From: Candidatus Methanorbis basalitermitum
Lineage (GTDB): Archaea; Halobacteriota; Methanomicrobia; Methanomicrobiales; Methanocorpusculaceae
Length of the DNA: 64,000 nt
Direction: 5' to 3'
Assembly (NCBI GenBank): GCA_031287415.1
Contig: JAITSY010000021.1
Span: forward strand, 1 to 64,000
In this document: piece by piece, positions 37,083 through 46,106 of the stretch
Layout: each line of letters opens with the position of its first letter
How positions within the stretch are numbered: the first letter of the stretch is position 1
Notes under the pieces: model-generated
The model's input: the letters and a program-made list of their open reading frames with translations, nothing else
Database searches by the model: none
Told to the model about the DNA's origin: nothing
Translations under genes and position numbers: made by a program

Positions 37083-38320
37083 AATCTCGGGATCCCATTC
37101 GCAGTCACTGCTGCCGTGACCGGAACCGGGATGATGCCAAGATCCTCCCTGACCCGTGCATATCCACCGCCAGTAATATTCAGCGTGATTGTATCCTGCG
37201 GAGCAATGGCACCAGTTTCGATCGCAGAGATCAGTGCCGCCGTTGCAACGGCCGCCGCAGGATCCAGATCGATGCCGTTCTCCACACCCGAGAACAGTCT
37301 GCCTGCCTCCTTTGCTGCTGCATTGTCAATAGCCCACATATCGCCGCCGCAGAACATCATCGCCTCAAACACCCCCCCAGGCACACTATAGGGCGGGGAG
37401 CGGTTCGTCAAAACCGGCGCAGAAACCACTGAAACTGCCTCCACAGCATTCGGCATGTCCCGATCAAGCAGCAGGTCCCGCCGTTCTTTCCAAGCATTCA
37501 CCATCGGAACAAACGGCAGATTCTGGGCAAGATGCAGTCGGGGCACTTCAAAACCGAACCTACCGTCTGCAGCAAGGCGCATTGCAGCCTCCCATGCCGC
37601 AATGCCGCCGGTACCGGACCCAATCGCTTGGAAATAATGATCCGGCATTCGTCCAATCGTCACCGCCGCATCCAACAGCACTGTCCCCATGCCGTCGCGG
37701 CGTGCAACATTCTTCGCACCACCCTCCGACAGATAACCAGGACTTGCTGCGATACGATCTGCGGCTGCAATTGCATCGGCGTAATCTCCCCTAATCGTGA
37801 TCAGTTTGATCGCATCCGGATCTATTGGTTCTATCACGGTCCAGAGACTCTTTGCAGACGACTCCGGCACCACAATGATGACCGGCGTTCCAAACTCTGC
37901 GGCCATGTGGGCAAAGGCCCGGCCGGTATTTCCAGCTGACGCAACGACCAGCACACCGCCGCCGTTCTCAGCAAGCCGTACAACGGTCGGCAGCGCCTCA
38001 AGCTCCTTAAACGACCCAGTTGGTACAAAACACTCCCGTTCGGGATAATAGCCGGTAAATGTAACCCAGAGATTTGGCAGACCGAGCTCACGGCAGAGTT
38101 CCTTACTCTGAAACGTCATCGGCCGTGTCCGGGTAGACAGTGTTCCACGAACCGGCAACCAATCAAGGTACCGGAACATGCCTGGAAGTTCTTGCCGGAC
38201 TGTCAGCTGCTGGACTGCATACTCTGTTCGGATCAGACCAGAATGCTCCTTACAGGAAAGCGTGTAATGCTCCGGTAGAACCTCGCCTCCGGCAACACAC
38301 CGGAGAAGGTACTCGCCCAT
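37079..38320 (-). CDS. Cysteate synthase
   Basis: A PLP enzyme that replaces the phosphate of O-phosphoserine with sulfite to give L-cysteate, the entry to coenzyme M synthesis in Methanomicrobiales and Methanosarcinales. It is a paralogue of threonine synthase. The PLP lysine is Lys105 in PTGSFKELEA, with SAGNTGRAFAH and a glycine-rich GSGTGGIAAWEA phosphate loop. At 413 residues it is of typical length, and the direct linkage to sulfopyruvate decarboxylase separates it from threonine synthase. An aminotransferase for the next step, cysteate to sulfopyruvate, is not in the operon. Confidence 0.92.
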   Translation of the reverse strand: MGEYLLRCVAGGEVLPEHYTLSCKEHSGLIRTEYAVQQLTVRQELPGMFRYLDWLPVRGTLSTRTRPMTFQSKELCRELGLPNLWVTFTGYYPERECFVPTGSFKELEALPTVVRLAENGGGVLVVASAGNTGRAFAHMAAEFGTPVIIVVPESSAKSLWTVIEPIDPDAIKLITIRGDYADAIAAADRIAASPGYLSEGGAKNVARRDGMGTVLLDAAVTIGRMPDHYFQAIGSGTGGIAAWEAAMRLAADGRFGFEVPRLHLAQNLPFVPMVNAWKERRDLLLDRDMPNAVEAVSVVSAPVLTNRSPPYSVPGGVFEAMMFCGGDMWAIDNAAAKEAGRLFSGVENGIDLDPAAAVATAALISAIETGAIAPQDTITLNITGGGYARVREDLGIIPVPVTAAVTANGIPRL

Positions 38321-39549
38321 TAGATTCCTCCTAGCCTCCAGTTACCAGATCGGATTTCATCACGAAGCAGCAGGGCGATACGTTCACCCCGCAAACGATC
38401 TGACTGCCGGAGAACGATTGGAACATCCCCGGCCCGGGTATGAAGCACACCGGTCTTTGCCGAGTACACGCCATCGGGACAGACAGATATGCAGGTCAGG
38501 CACCCCATGCAAGCTTTCGTGATCGTAAGATCCGGCCGAATTGCTTCCCGTGGACAGAGATCACGGCAGCGACTGCAGTCCGAAGTTTTACATTTTGCGG
38601 GATCGGTACGGATGCGGCGATCACCCTTCCATGCATCAGCATAGATTGCCGCATCAAATGCCGTACGGTTCATCACATTGGCAACCGGCAGGGATATATT
38701 TTCATCCAGAATGGACAGGGCAGCAAGTGCTGCATCGTCCGTTACAGGAATTGCAGTCGCGACTGAGGTGAGGCATTCACAGCCGGCCATCATTTTGAAT
38801 CCACCCATCAGATTGGGATCCATTCGATGCATGTCCACAGCAAGAGACAAGTTCGGTTTGGCGGCCGAAGCCCGTGTGCCGCTACCAAGGATAATACCCC
38901 GGGCCCCATTGACAAGAGCCGCAGTTCCGGGCGTGTGGAAGCGGAGTGTGGGATCGTTTTCAAGCGGATTGATCTCACCGCAGCCAGAGAAGGTCGCCTG
39001 GATCATGTTTCCTTTCATCGGCAGGACGGAAAAGATCGTCTTGACCTCTTTTTCCGATGGATTGACGAAGGCCATATAGTTTCTGAACGCACCGCGGGTG
39101 ACGATCATCTTTGCTGCCGACATATCGGAAAGACGTACAGATTTTGTGGTGGTTCCCGTATCAGTGTCAATCTGTGCTTCGACGAAGTTTCCAGCGACGA
39201 GATCCGCAAACAGATGGCCGCCGCCGTAGCCAGGTCGGTTGGAACCCGTTGTTCCGTACACGATCGCATCCACATGACCGTTGTTCTCGTTTGGGCACGG
39301 ACCGATGTGCGCCGGGACACCGTTCAGTGTCAGCTTTGTTGCATGGGTAAACGATCCGGCATCAGCAGCCTGAAAGGCAAGAACTGCGGCAGTCCCTGAC
39401 ATGACGCCGAACGTGCCGCAGGTAACGACATCCACATCCTCGGGAGTGACAGCATCGCTCGCTCGGATATGCTTCTTGAACTCAGACACAGTCCAGACAG
39501 CAGCGGTCTTTTCAGCAATTTTTCTGTTGATATCTTCTATTGATTTCAT
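38320..39549 (-). CDS. Methanogenesis marker 16 metalloprotein (DUF39 plus ferredoxin domain)
   Basis: The first 300 residues match the DUF39/HcyBio-type domain found in the homocysteine-forming sulfur-insertion proteins (VVTCGTFGVMSGTAA, GPCPNENNGHVDAIVYGT, FSGCGEINPL). The C-terminal part carries two [4Fe-4S] motifs, CKTSDCSRCRDLCP and CMGCLTCISVCP. DUF39 proteins insert sulfide into an aldehyde. Given its place beside the genes that make sulfoacetaldehyde, the natural reading is that it makes coenzyme M from sulfoacetaldehyde; this is inferred from context and family. Its start codon overlaps the end of the upstream gene. Confidence 0.88.
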   Translation of the reverse strand: MKSIEDINRKIAEKTAAVWTVSEFKKHIRASDAVTPEDVDVVTCGTFGVMSGTAAVLAFQAADAGSFTHATKLTLNGVPAHIGPCPNENNGHVDAIVYGTTGSNRPGYGGGHLFADLVAGNFVEAQIDTDTGTTTKSVRLSDMSAAKMIVTRGAFRNYMAFVNPSEKEVKTIFSVLPMKGNMIQATFSGCGEINPLENDPTLRFHTPGTAALVNGARGIILGSGTRASAAKPNLSLAVDMHRMDPNLMGGFKMMAGCECLTSVATAIPVTDDAALAALSILDENISLPVANVMNRTAFDAAIYADAWKGDRRIRTDPAKCKTSDCSRCRDLCPREAIRPDLTITKACMGCLTCISVCPDGVYSAKTGVLHTRAGDVPIVLRQSDRLRGERIALLLRDEIRSGNWRLGGI

Positions 39550-40184
39550 AAGATAGCAATCCCTTCAACTCTCACATGAATTCCATAGGATTTGTGCAGG
39601 ACCATGTTGACCAGGCCGGTATGGGTCCGATGCATCATGCAAACTCCCGGAAGAAATGGCATCCGGAAGCCGAACTCGGGCGCCCTTCGGATGATTTTTG
39701 CCACGCCCTCAAACCCTATCATGTGATAGTGCTTGAGATCGATTGCATCAGCATTTTCCCGAGCAAAGGCCGGACCGACGACGTGGCCTGTGATGAGTCC
39801 TGAGATCGGATCGGCTTCAAGGACTCTGATCACATGCTGAACGGGGCAGCCTGCCCCGGTCGGCCTGCCTGTGATGACGTCGCCAGTGCTGATGTCAAAT
39901 GTTTCCACAAGCTCCGGCCGAAACGGGAGTACAATTTTTCTGGCGGACGGCTCTCCCAAAAATGCAGTGATGACAAAATCGTACGGGGCTCCAATCACGT
40001 CAGTGCCGGTATAGGTAACGACAAGCGGGCGTCCGCCACCACAGGAAGCAGCTGTTTTCTGCGGTTTGGTATAATATGGGCACTCACCCACATCTTTTAG
40101 ATCTACGGCAAGTGCCACGGAGAATGCCTTGCAGCTTTCCATTCCGCAGACACCGCAGTCTTTTCCAGGCGGCTCCCAGGCCAT
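39546..40184 (-). CDS. Fe-S binding protein of unknown function in the coenzyme M operon
   Basis: The N-terminus holds a four-cysteine cluster motif CGVCGMESC...ECPYY (residues 10-40), as in small Fe-S domains of electron-transfer proteins. The remaining 170 residues form a domain I do not recognise, with conserved-looking GAGCPVQHVIRV and LPGVCMMHRTHTG segments that add two more cysteines and histidines. It overlaps the marker 16 gene by four bases and the GTPase gene ends at the next base, so it is part of the coupled block. A role in electron or sulfur delivery to the marker 16 protein is a guess. Confidence 0.7.
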   Translation of the reverse strand: MAWEPPGKDCGVCGMESCKAFSVALAVDLKDVGECPYYTKPQKTAASCGGGRPLVVTYTGTDVIGAPYDFVITAFLGEPSARKIVLPFRPELVETFDISTGDVITGRPTGAGCPVQHVIRVLEADPISGLITGHVVGPAFARENADAIDLKHYHMIGFEGVAKIIRRAPEFGFRMPFLPGVCMMHRTHTGLVNMVLHKSYGIHVRVEGIAIL

Positions 40185-40892
40185 TTATTCACCCCGGTAT
40201 AGATTGTCGGGCACAGCAAGCGGCCGGATGACACCGAAATGCTCCTGCCATCCGGTCTCCTTTTTCCCGATGCAGACGGTACAGACGCCAAGCGGCGGAA
40301 CCCCGCGAAGTGTGTCTTTTTCGCTCTCTGCCGGTTTCATCTGTTTGATGATCTGCATCAGGTACCGCATGCTGGTGCCCTGTACGGCGTTGGTCTCGAT
40401 GATGTCGATGCCCGGAGCACTCTGATGGATTCCCTCGCGGAAGACCTCTTTTTCCGCTTGGGATACAAGATCGATTTTTGTGACAACAGCAACATCAGCA
40501 AGAGCTATCAAGGGAGCCATCTTCAGGGGCGCATGGGTTCCGGAGACGGCAGACAATACGCAGAGGCCAAGCGAGTTGGTAGTGTAAGGCGTGCATCGGA
40601 GACAGAGTCCGGCACTTTCGTAGAGCAGATATTCGGCACCGAGTTCTTCGGCCCAGAGGAGAGCGTCACGGATCACCATGATGCCCATGTGATCGGGGCA
40701 CATGTCACCCGAGTACACTTTTTTGGTGGGGATGCCAAACTCTGTGGCAAGTTCTTCGTCCTCCCATGCCTGCACGACATCTATCTTGAGGTAGGCGACT
40801 TTTGCAGTACCGAGGTTGTGAATGATCTGTTTGACGACGGCGGTCTTACCGGCACTCGGTGGCCCTGCGATGGCGATGAGCCGGACGTTCAT
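40185..40892 (-). CDS. HypB/CobW-like P-loop GTPase
   Basis: A 235-residue nucleotide-binding protein of the metallochaperone GTPase group: Walker A GPPSAGKT at residues 10-17, a switch-region ESAGLCLRCTP, and a TKIDL guanine-specificity motif near residue 138. Two CxxC pairs (CLRC and CTVC) could bind metal. HypB, UreG and CobW relatives load nickel, zinc or cobalt into enzymes. No hydrogenase genes are here, so the client is more likely the marker 16 protein or another operon product. It overlaps the ABC ATPase gene by four bases. Confidence 0.8.
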   Translation of the reverse strand: MNVRLIAIAGPPSAGKTAVVKQIIHNLGTAKVAYLKIDVVQAWEDEELATEFGIPTKKVYSGDMCPDHMGIMVIRDALLWAEELGAEYLLYESAGLCLRCTPYTTNSLGLCVLSAVSGTHAPLKMAPLIALADVAVVTKIDLVSQAEKEVFREGIHQSAPGIDIIETNAVQGTSMRYLMQIIKQMKPAESEKDTLRGVPPLGVCTVCIGKKETGWQEHFGVIRPLAVPDNLYRGE

Positions 40893-41680
40893 ATCCCAGC
40901 TCCTGTGACAGCGGAAAGGAGCTCCCCAGACCGGATGCGTTCGCGAAGTACCATCATGTCAGCATCCATTTTTGCTATCTGCGCAAGAGCAGTCTGTTCT
41001 TCACCGCCAGGTGTGAGAATTTTTTCTACGGCGCCTCCTTTCATGACGATTCGTTTTTCGGTGAGGAGTGCGACATAGGGGTCATGGGTCACGAAGATGA
41101 TGGCCTTCTTTTTTTCCCGCAGTGTTTCGATAACGCGGTTTTTGAAGATCCCGGCGTTTTCAACTTCATCAAGAAGAATAATGGGTGCATCAGAGATGAT
41201 GACTGCGTCAGCGACAAAAAGGGATCGAGTCTGCCCACCGGAAAGTGAACTCATCCGCATACAACCGGATATTTTTTCTCCGGTGAACTGGTTCGTGAGA
41301 TCGATTGCTGCATCAAGGATACCGTTGTTCTCCAGTTTGCGGGCGCGAAGATGCATGGAGAGAAATTTCTCGACGGTGAGATCGGCAAGGCATTTGGTGC
41401 TCTGGGTGATCATAGCAATGGGTTTTTTTGCAGGGTCGCGGATGAGATCTTCAGAGGGTTCTGATCCGTTGACGAGAATTTTTCGTCTGGTGACGGTGTC
41501 ACCCTGAGCAAAGACCTCGATGTCGTTGATGAATGCGGTTTTTCCAGAGCCGGTCGGTCCGACGATAGATATGGTGTCGCCTGGGTGTATGCTGATTTCG
41601 TTGAAATTTTCAGGATCTCCGATGCGGTTGGTCCCGGGGAGGACAGTGAGAGATTGTATGGGAGTGTTTTGGAGGGTCAT
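40889..41680 (-). CDS. ABC-type ATPase without a membrane partner
   Basis: A single ABC nucleotide-binding domain: Walker A GPTGSGKT near residue 40, signature LSGGQ near residue 146, Walker B IILLDEVE and the switch histidine in FVTHDP. A 45-residue tail follows. The operon encodes no permease, so a transport role is doubtful; soluble ABC ATPases also act in cofactor assembly and enzyme activation. It is the first gene of the operon and follows a TATA element and an AGGAAAGGG ribosome-binding stretch. Confidence 0.82.
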   Translation of the reverse strand: MTLQNTPIQSLTVLPGTNRIGDPENFNEISIHPGDTISIVGPTGSGKTAFINDIEVFAQGDTVTRRKILVNGSEPSEDLIRDPAKKPIAMITQSTKCLADLTVEKFLSMHLRARKLENNGILDAAIDLTNQFTGEKISGCMRMSSLSGGQTRSLFVADAVIISDAPIILLDEVENAGIFKNRVIETLREKKKAIIFVTHDPYVALLTEKRIVMKGGAVEKILTPGGEEQTALAQIAKMDADMMVLRERIRSGELLSAVTGAGI

Positions 41681-41703
41681 CCCTTTCCTATTGGGGCTGT
41701 TGG

Positions 41704-41713
41704 TAAATAAGTA
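41704..41713 (-). promoter_or_regulatory. TATA box of the coenzyme M operon
   Basis: On the minus strand TACTTATTTA lies about 25-35 bases ahead of the first ATG, giving a short 5' leader that contains AGGAAAGGG. Confidence 0.55.
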
Positions 41714-42098
41714 TTTTTTTCTGATATGCTGGGATTTATTACTATCATTGGAATGATATCACAGTTCAAACTAACTTAAAGTATAATTTATTGGTGTGTT
41801 TGAGACACTATGCTGAGAAGGAATTCTGCCCACGGGCAGACGTCCTCCCTCCAGAGAGACAAAATAGAAATATATAAATACAACTACATTTCGGGCTATG
41901 GCCAATGTCATTTTTCACGACGACAGGTATGTATGGGGGTCCCAGTGGGCAGTAGAATAGATCATGATTTCCCCGGTCTTTTTTGTCCCTGGTTACCCCC
42001 GATTCTCTCCTCAACAGACTGCAAACTCCGATCTGAAGAACGAAAACAAACACACCTACCGAAAAAGACCTTATTTCTCCATTGGAAACCGCGCTGTA
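41714..42098. other. Intergenic region without a recognisable gene
   Basis: No supported frame on either strand. A short AT-rich run (AAATATATAAATAC) at about 41868-41881 looks like a TATA box but has no gene after it. Confidence 0.45.
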
Positions 42099-42236
42099 GA
42101 TGCACGCCTCTAATAGAGGTTGCGCCAGCACATCTGCACAAACAGCAAACAAGGCTTATCTTGCGTCGGCGTACACGTGCGTTGCAGGGGGCAGCTGGTT
42201 CCACGGCCATGCACCCCTCTGCAGATACCTTGCAAC
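42099..42236 (+). repeat. Dispersed intergenic repeat, copy 7
   Basis: Starts GATGCACGCCTCTAATAGAGG. Its far end (CCACGGCCATGCAC) is a degenerate form of CCGCTGCCATGCAAC. It lies downstream of tRNA-Ser (CGA). Confidence 0.7.
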
Positions 42237-42325
42237 GCAACCTACCGTATTTCCTGCAGTCCGAGGGCGAATGTATACCAGTCGAACCATCAGAGATGAT
42301 TTCAACTATTTCGTAAAATTAAAGA

Positions 42326-42409
42326 CGCCGAGGGGGAGATTTGAACTCCCGAGGTATTGCTACCAGAGGCTTTCGAGGCCACCGCCCTGCCGGACTAGAC
42401 TACCTCGGC
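42326..42409 (-). tRNA. tRNA-Ser (CGA)
   Basis: Acceptor arms GCCGAGG and CCTCGGC, anticodon loop CTCGAAA, long variable arm, T loop TTCAAAT. The upstream minus-strand CATATACATT (about 42429-42438) is a likely TATA box. Confidence 0.95.
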
Positions 42410-42552
42410 ACATCCACTGCTATTAACAATGTATATGCGCGGCCAGACAGAGCTGACAAAATCTGATGACAATCCCACTGCTTCTGCACTACCTGTCTAT
42501 ACCCGCCGACCTGTGATCTAAAAAAGATAGTGGGATTCTGCTACCGGCCGCG

Positions 42553-44142
42553 TTATGCCTTGCCAGAGGCGCCTTTACTGATCATCATGTCGTCCACACG
42601 GACCAGAAGCATCGCCGTTTCGGATGCACTCTGGATTGCCTGGCGTTTAACGCGTTTCGGTTCGACAACCCCCTCAGACTTCATGTCAACGATCTCACCG
42701 GTGAACACATTCAGGCCTGCATGCTTTCGGCCGGTCGCGTGGGCCTGCCGGAGGGCAATGACCTTGTCCATAGTATCAAACCCGGAATTTTCTGCAAGAG
42801 TCTTCGGGATGATCTCGAATGCCTTTGCGTATCCCTCAATTGCAAGCTGCACCCGACCTCCTTCGGTTGCCGCGTACTCGCGGAGCTGAAGTGCGAGTTC
42901 GATCTCAACCGACCCACCGCCGATCAGATAGGTGCCGTCTTCAACGACATCCTGCACAACCCGGTTTGCATCCTCTATTGCACGCTCCAGCTCGTCAACC
43001 AGATGTTGGGAGGACCCGCGCAGCAAAATAGTAACTGCCTGCGGATTTTTACAACCGGACAGCTTGGTCATCTCAATGTCTTCCAACATATCTAAACTGC
43101 CTGCCGTACCGATAAGGTCGGGGGAGAGATCCTCCGGCTTGTTCACAATCTGGCCGCCGAGTGCCCTTGCTGCATACTTCAGATCCTTTTCTGCAACGAA
43201 TTCAAGTGCATAGATCCCATTCTCTGCGAGATAGTACTGAACTGGGTCTGCAATGCCCTTCTGGCAGAGCACCACGTTCACACCATTCTTGACAAATATC
43301 TCTGCCATTGCACGAAGAGTCTCGCGTTCTGCAACAGAAAATGCCTCTAGTTGTTGGTGAGAGGTGATCTTAATCTTCGACTTCGTCTGGGTCTTGGTGA
43401 TCTCAAGCGGGTTTGCAATGAATGCAGCCCGTACCCCTTTGATCTTTTTCGGCATCAGTGCGTCAAGCCGGGTCTTGTCGATTAAAACACCCTTGATCAG
43501 TTCGGCATCCATCGTCTCGCTGCGCTTGGTCTTGACAAGAATGTCATCTTCGTTGACGACAGTCTGCTTATCGGAGGTTGTTGCAACGTTGCTGACCGCA
43601 TCGATCACAACATCGCAGGCCTTGTCCATGATCGTCTCAATAGACTTTCCAGTCATTGCCGTCTTTGCGATCTGCCTGAGCATCGCCTTATCCTTTGGCG
43701 TAACCGCGATTGCAAGGCTGTCAAGGATCTCAAGTGCCTTCATCATACTCAGTTTGTAGCCTTTTGTGATAATTGATGGGTGGACACCTGCATCAATGAG
43801 GATTTCAGCTTGTTCCATAAGAGAGCCAACAAGCATGACAGCAGTCGTGGTTCCGTCGCCACATTCGTCGTCCTGGGTCTCGGCGACCTCAACGACAAGT
43901 TTTGCACCTGGATGCTGGACGTGAATCTGGTGAAGAATCGTTGCACCGTCGTTGGTGACAACAATGTCGTCGCTTCCCTGTGTTACCAGCATTTTGTCCA
44001 TACCGCGGGGACCAAGCGTGGTCCGAACGGTGTTTCCAAGAACCTTCGCTGCCATGATATTGGAGCGGAGTGCCTCCTGTCCCGGCACGCGTTCAACGTT
44101 GTCTCGTAAAATAACGACAGGTTGTCCTGAATTGCTTAACAT
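42553..44142 (-). CDS. thsA: Thermosome subunit (group II chaperonin)
   Basis: ATP-driven folding chamber subunit of the archaeal/eukaryotic type. The ATP-binding motifs LGPRGMDKML and VTNDGATIL are near residues 43-66, and GDGTTTAVML near residue 95 carries the catalytic aspartate. The central apical domain and the C-terminal GGGSVEIELALQLREYA are also present. At 529 residues it is complete. It lacks the Gly-Met rich tail of some homologues (ends MISKGASGKA). A strong TATA box is at 44194-44203 and a CAGGAG ribosome site precedes the ATG. Confidence 0.97.
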   Translation of the reverse strand: MLSNSGQPVVILRDNVERVPGQEALRSNIMAAKVLGNTVRTTLGPRGMDKMLVTQGSDDIVVTNDGATILHQIHVQHPGAKLVVEVAETQDDECGDGTTTAVMLVGSLMEQAEILIDAGVHPSIITKGYKLSMMKALEILDSLAIAVTPKDKAMLRQIAKTAMTGKSIETIMDKACDVVIDAVSNVATTSDKQTVVNEDDILVKTKRSETMDAELIKGVLIDKTRLDALMPKKIKGVRAAFIANPLEITKTQTKSKIKITSHQQLEAFSVAERETLRAMAEIFVKNGVNVVLCQKGIADPVQYYLAENGIYALEFVAEKDLKYAARALGGQIVNKPEDLSPDLIGTAGSLDMLEDIEMTKLSGCKNPQAVTILLRGSSQHLVDELERAIEDANRVVQDVVEDGTYLIGGGSVEIELALQLREYAATEGGRVQLAIEGYAKAFEIIPKTLAENSGFDTMDKVIALRQAHATGRKHAGLNVFTGEIVDMKSEGVVEPKRVKRQAIQSASETAMLLVRVDDMMISKGASGKA

Positions 44143-44193
44143 AAATTCTCGTACTCCTGGTAAATCGTGTGATCAAAAATGGAATTGAACTTC

Positions 44194-44203
44194 TATATAA
44201 ATT
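44194..44203 (-). promoter_or_regulatory. TATA box of the thermosome gene
   Basis: On the minus strand AATTTATATA, about 55 bases ahead of the ATG, leaves a leader of about 30 bases with a CAGGAG ribosome-binding site. Confidence 0.65.
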
Positions 44204-44223
44204 AGGTGTATTGATGTCTCCCC

Positions 44224-44570
44224 TCAGCCAATAAGCAGGATAGAGAACAGCGAATAAACAGGAACATCATCGAATTCCGTCATGCCGCGCTTATCAAAGA
44301 CGACGAGGATCGCACCAGGCGCTGCATCAAAGCGTACGGACAGCACTGAGGCCATGCCAACAAGAAACGTTGCATCCGAACCGCCCGGCATCCAGTCGAT
44401 CTGCACATCTTTTGGGATAGCCAGGTCATCTTGCTCTGCATCAGCAGTCAGGTGATCGTATCCACAGACAAACTCAGTTCATCGACTATCTGACCAGCTG
44501 AATAGCCGTCCGCCAGAATATCCTTTGCTTTTTGCCAGAAGCCCTTCAAAGAAAAAATGTATTAAGTTAT
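44224..44570 (-). pseudogene. GfcR-like regulator (HTH plus PRTase-like), truncated and frameshifted
   Basis: One minus-strand frame gives FWQKAKDILADGYSAGQIVDELSLSVDTIT and then a stop. This is the helix-turn-helix of the archaeal orotate phosphoribosyltransferase-like regulators. After a frame change the next frame continues DLAIPKDVQIDWMPGGSDATFLVGMASVLSV, the linker (PKD...DW) to the phosphoribosyltransferase-like domain, and ends after 60 residues. The remaining PRTase-like domain is missing. A TTTAAATAAC promoter-like run lies just ahead. The family call is based on this linker pattern and is moderate. Confidence 0.6.
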
Positions 44571-44659
44571 TTAAATTTGTGTATTTATTTAACTTTCGGA
44601 TGTTCTCATCGTGTTTTGAAACACGAACAGCCCAAATGATTCCTTCAAAAATGGATGGA

Positions 44660-45148
44660 CTAGTGATTCCGCGCTTTTGTATGATTCTTTTTTGTCCAAC
44701 GCTTAACCCCGGGAGATCCGCAGATTGGGCATTCCTCATATCCTGAGAAAATTTCGGCACCGCACCCGCTGCAGATGAAACGCCACACGCGGCGTTTTGC
44801 TTTCTTCTGCATCATATTTTGGACAGGAATTTTCAGATGCCGGCAGACATTTTGCACAGCAAAATCATCCGACACCACCATCCCTGCAAGGAAAAGGCCA
44901 AGTGCAATCACCGAGATGTCGGTTGCAGACAGCGCTTTGGCATCTCCAGACAGTGCTGCTGCTTCATGCACGCGGGCAATCGAAGCCGGATCTGGATCAC
45001 TGATGATGAGTCCTCGCTCCCGCATCACCTCAAGCCGCATCTTCGATGTCAGGTTTTTGAGTTCTGCGATCACCCCCGGTGTTGTTGCGAACTCTCCGGA
45101 AAATGGGAACTCTCCGAAAAAAAACGATGCATCTAAAATATAATGCAT
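44660..45148 (-). CDS. nob1: Ribosome maturation endonuclease Nob1 (PIN domain plus zinc ribbon)
   Basis: Endonuclease that trims the 3' end of 16S rRNA precursors in archaea. From the ATG at 45148 the PIN domain begins MHYILDASFFF with its metal-binding aspartate and contains DISVIALGLFL and VSDDFAVQNV. A C-terminal zinc ribbon CSGCG...CPICG follows, then the basic RWTKKNHTK tail. The frame is open upstream to 45205, but that part overlaps prs and lacks PIN similarity. It starts five bases after the prs stop, so the two are cotranscribed. Confidence 0.88.
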   Translation of the reverse strand: MHYILDASFFFGEFPFSGEFATTPGVIAELKNLTSKMRLEVMRERGLIISDPDPASIARVHEAAALSGDAKALSATDISVIALGLFLAGMVVSDDFAVQNVCRHLKIPVQNMMQKKAKRRVWRFICSGCGAEIFSGYEECPICGSPGVKRWTKKNHTKARNH

Positions 45149-45153
45149 GAAAG

Positions 45154-46002
45154 TTATCGCCGGATCGCGTCTGCAACTACGGTAGATGCGGTGACTCTGC
45201 TGCATTCACGCTCGATGGTATCGGAGGATACAATGTCCGCGAAGCCGGCCTGCATCAATTTCACGTACCCGCCGTTTGCAAATAGTCCGTGCACACCTGC
45301 CGCGCGAACAGATGTTGCCCCCAGTTTTTTGAGCATGCCGGCAGCGGTTGTCATCGAGCCGCCGGTCGCAATGATGTCATCCACCAGAATGCAGTCGCGG
45401 CCGTTTGCATCCAGATGCTTTGGTGCCATCTTCACTTCGGAGCCAGACAGACGTGTTTTGTCAAAGTGGTCGCAGTCCCAGTCACCGATCGTAGCAACGC
45501 TTTTGGCAAATTCCCATGCCCCATCATCGGGCGCAAGCACTAGCGGGTCGGCAAGTTTCAGGGTTTGGATGTGCTCGCCGATCTTGGGCGCAATCGTCAG
45601 ATTTTCAGCCGGGCATTTGAAATATCCGAGGACAGAAGGGGTATGAATATTTACTGTAAAGATGCGTGACGCTCCTTCGGAAAGGACACGCGCCAGCACC
45701 CTGGCACTAATTGGCTCACCCTCATTGAACCGCTTGTCCTGGCGGGCGTAGCCCATATACGGGAGGACCAGTGTTGTGTTTTTTCCCTCACAGGCATCAA
45801 GCATCAAAAGTACCTGCAAAATCGACCGAGAATCCACTGTACTTGCAACGATAACCATGTCGTCATCGAAATTCATTACTCGCACGTACTGTTCTCCATC
45901 AGGGAAGGTATTGTATTTGACCTCGGCTATCCTGCATCCGAGGCAATAAGCCACTCGTGTTGCCAGCAGCTGACTTGTTTCTGCATAGATAACTTTCATC
46001 AA
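45154..46002 (-). CDS. prs: Ribose-phosphate pyrophosphokinase
   Basis: Makes phosphoribosyl pyrophosphate from ribose 5-phosphate and ATP, used for nucleotides, NAD (nadC in this window) and histidine. The FPDGEQYVR motif near residue 34, the catalytic flexible loop region (GYARQDKRF), and the PRPP-binding loop LVDDIIATGGSMTTAA near residue 208 are present. At 282 residues it is the shorter archaeal class. An ATG one codon later is an equally good start. It precedes nob1. Confidence 0.95.
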   Translation of the reverse strand: MMKVIYAETSQLLATRVAYCLGCRIAEVKYNTFPDGEQYVRVMNFDDDMVIVASTVDSRSILQVLLMLDACEGKNTTLVLPYMGYARQDKRFNEGEPISARVLARVLSEGASRIFTVNIHTPSVLGYFKCPAENLTIAPKIGEHIQTLKLADPLVLAPDDGAWEFAKSVATIGDWDCDHFDKTRLSGSEVKMAPKHLDANGRDCILVDDIIATGGSMTTAAGMLKKLGATSVRAAGVHGLFANGGYVKLMQAGFADIVSSDTIERECSRVTASTVVADAIRR

Positions 46003-46106
46003 TACTCTCCGTTTTCTATCTTTTACTGAAACTACTTAAACCATCATCAAGCACAATATTAGTACTTTAGCACTCTCGAGTTAGGTGAGTCAGGGATAAA
46101 TACACT

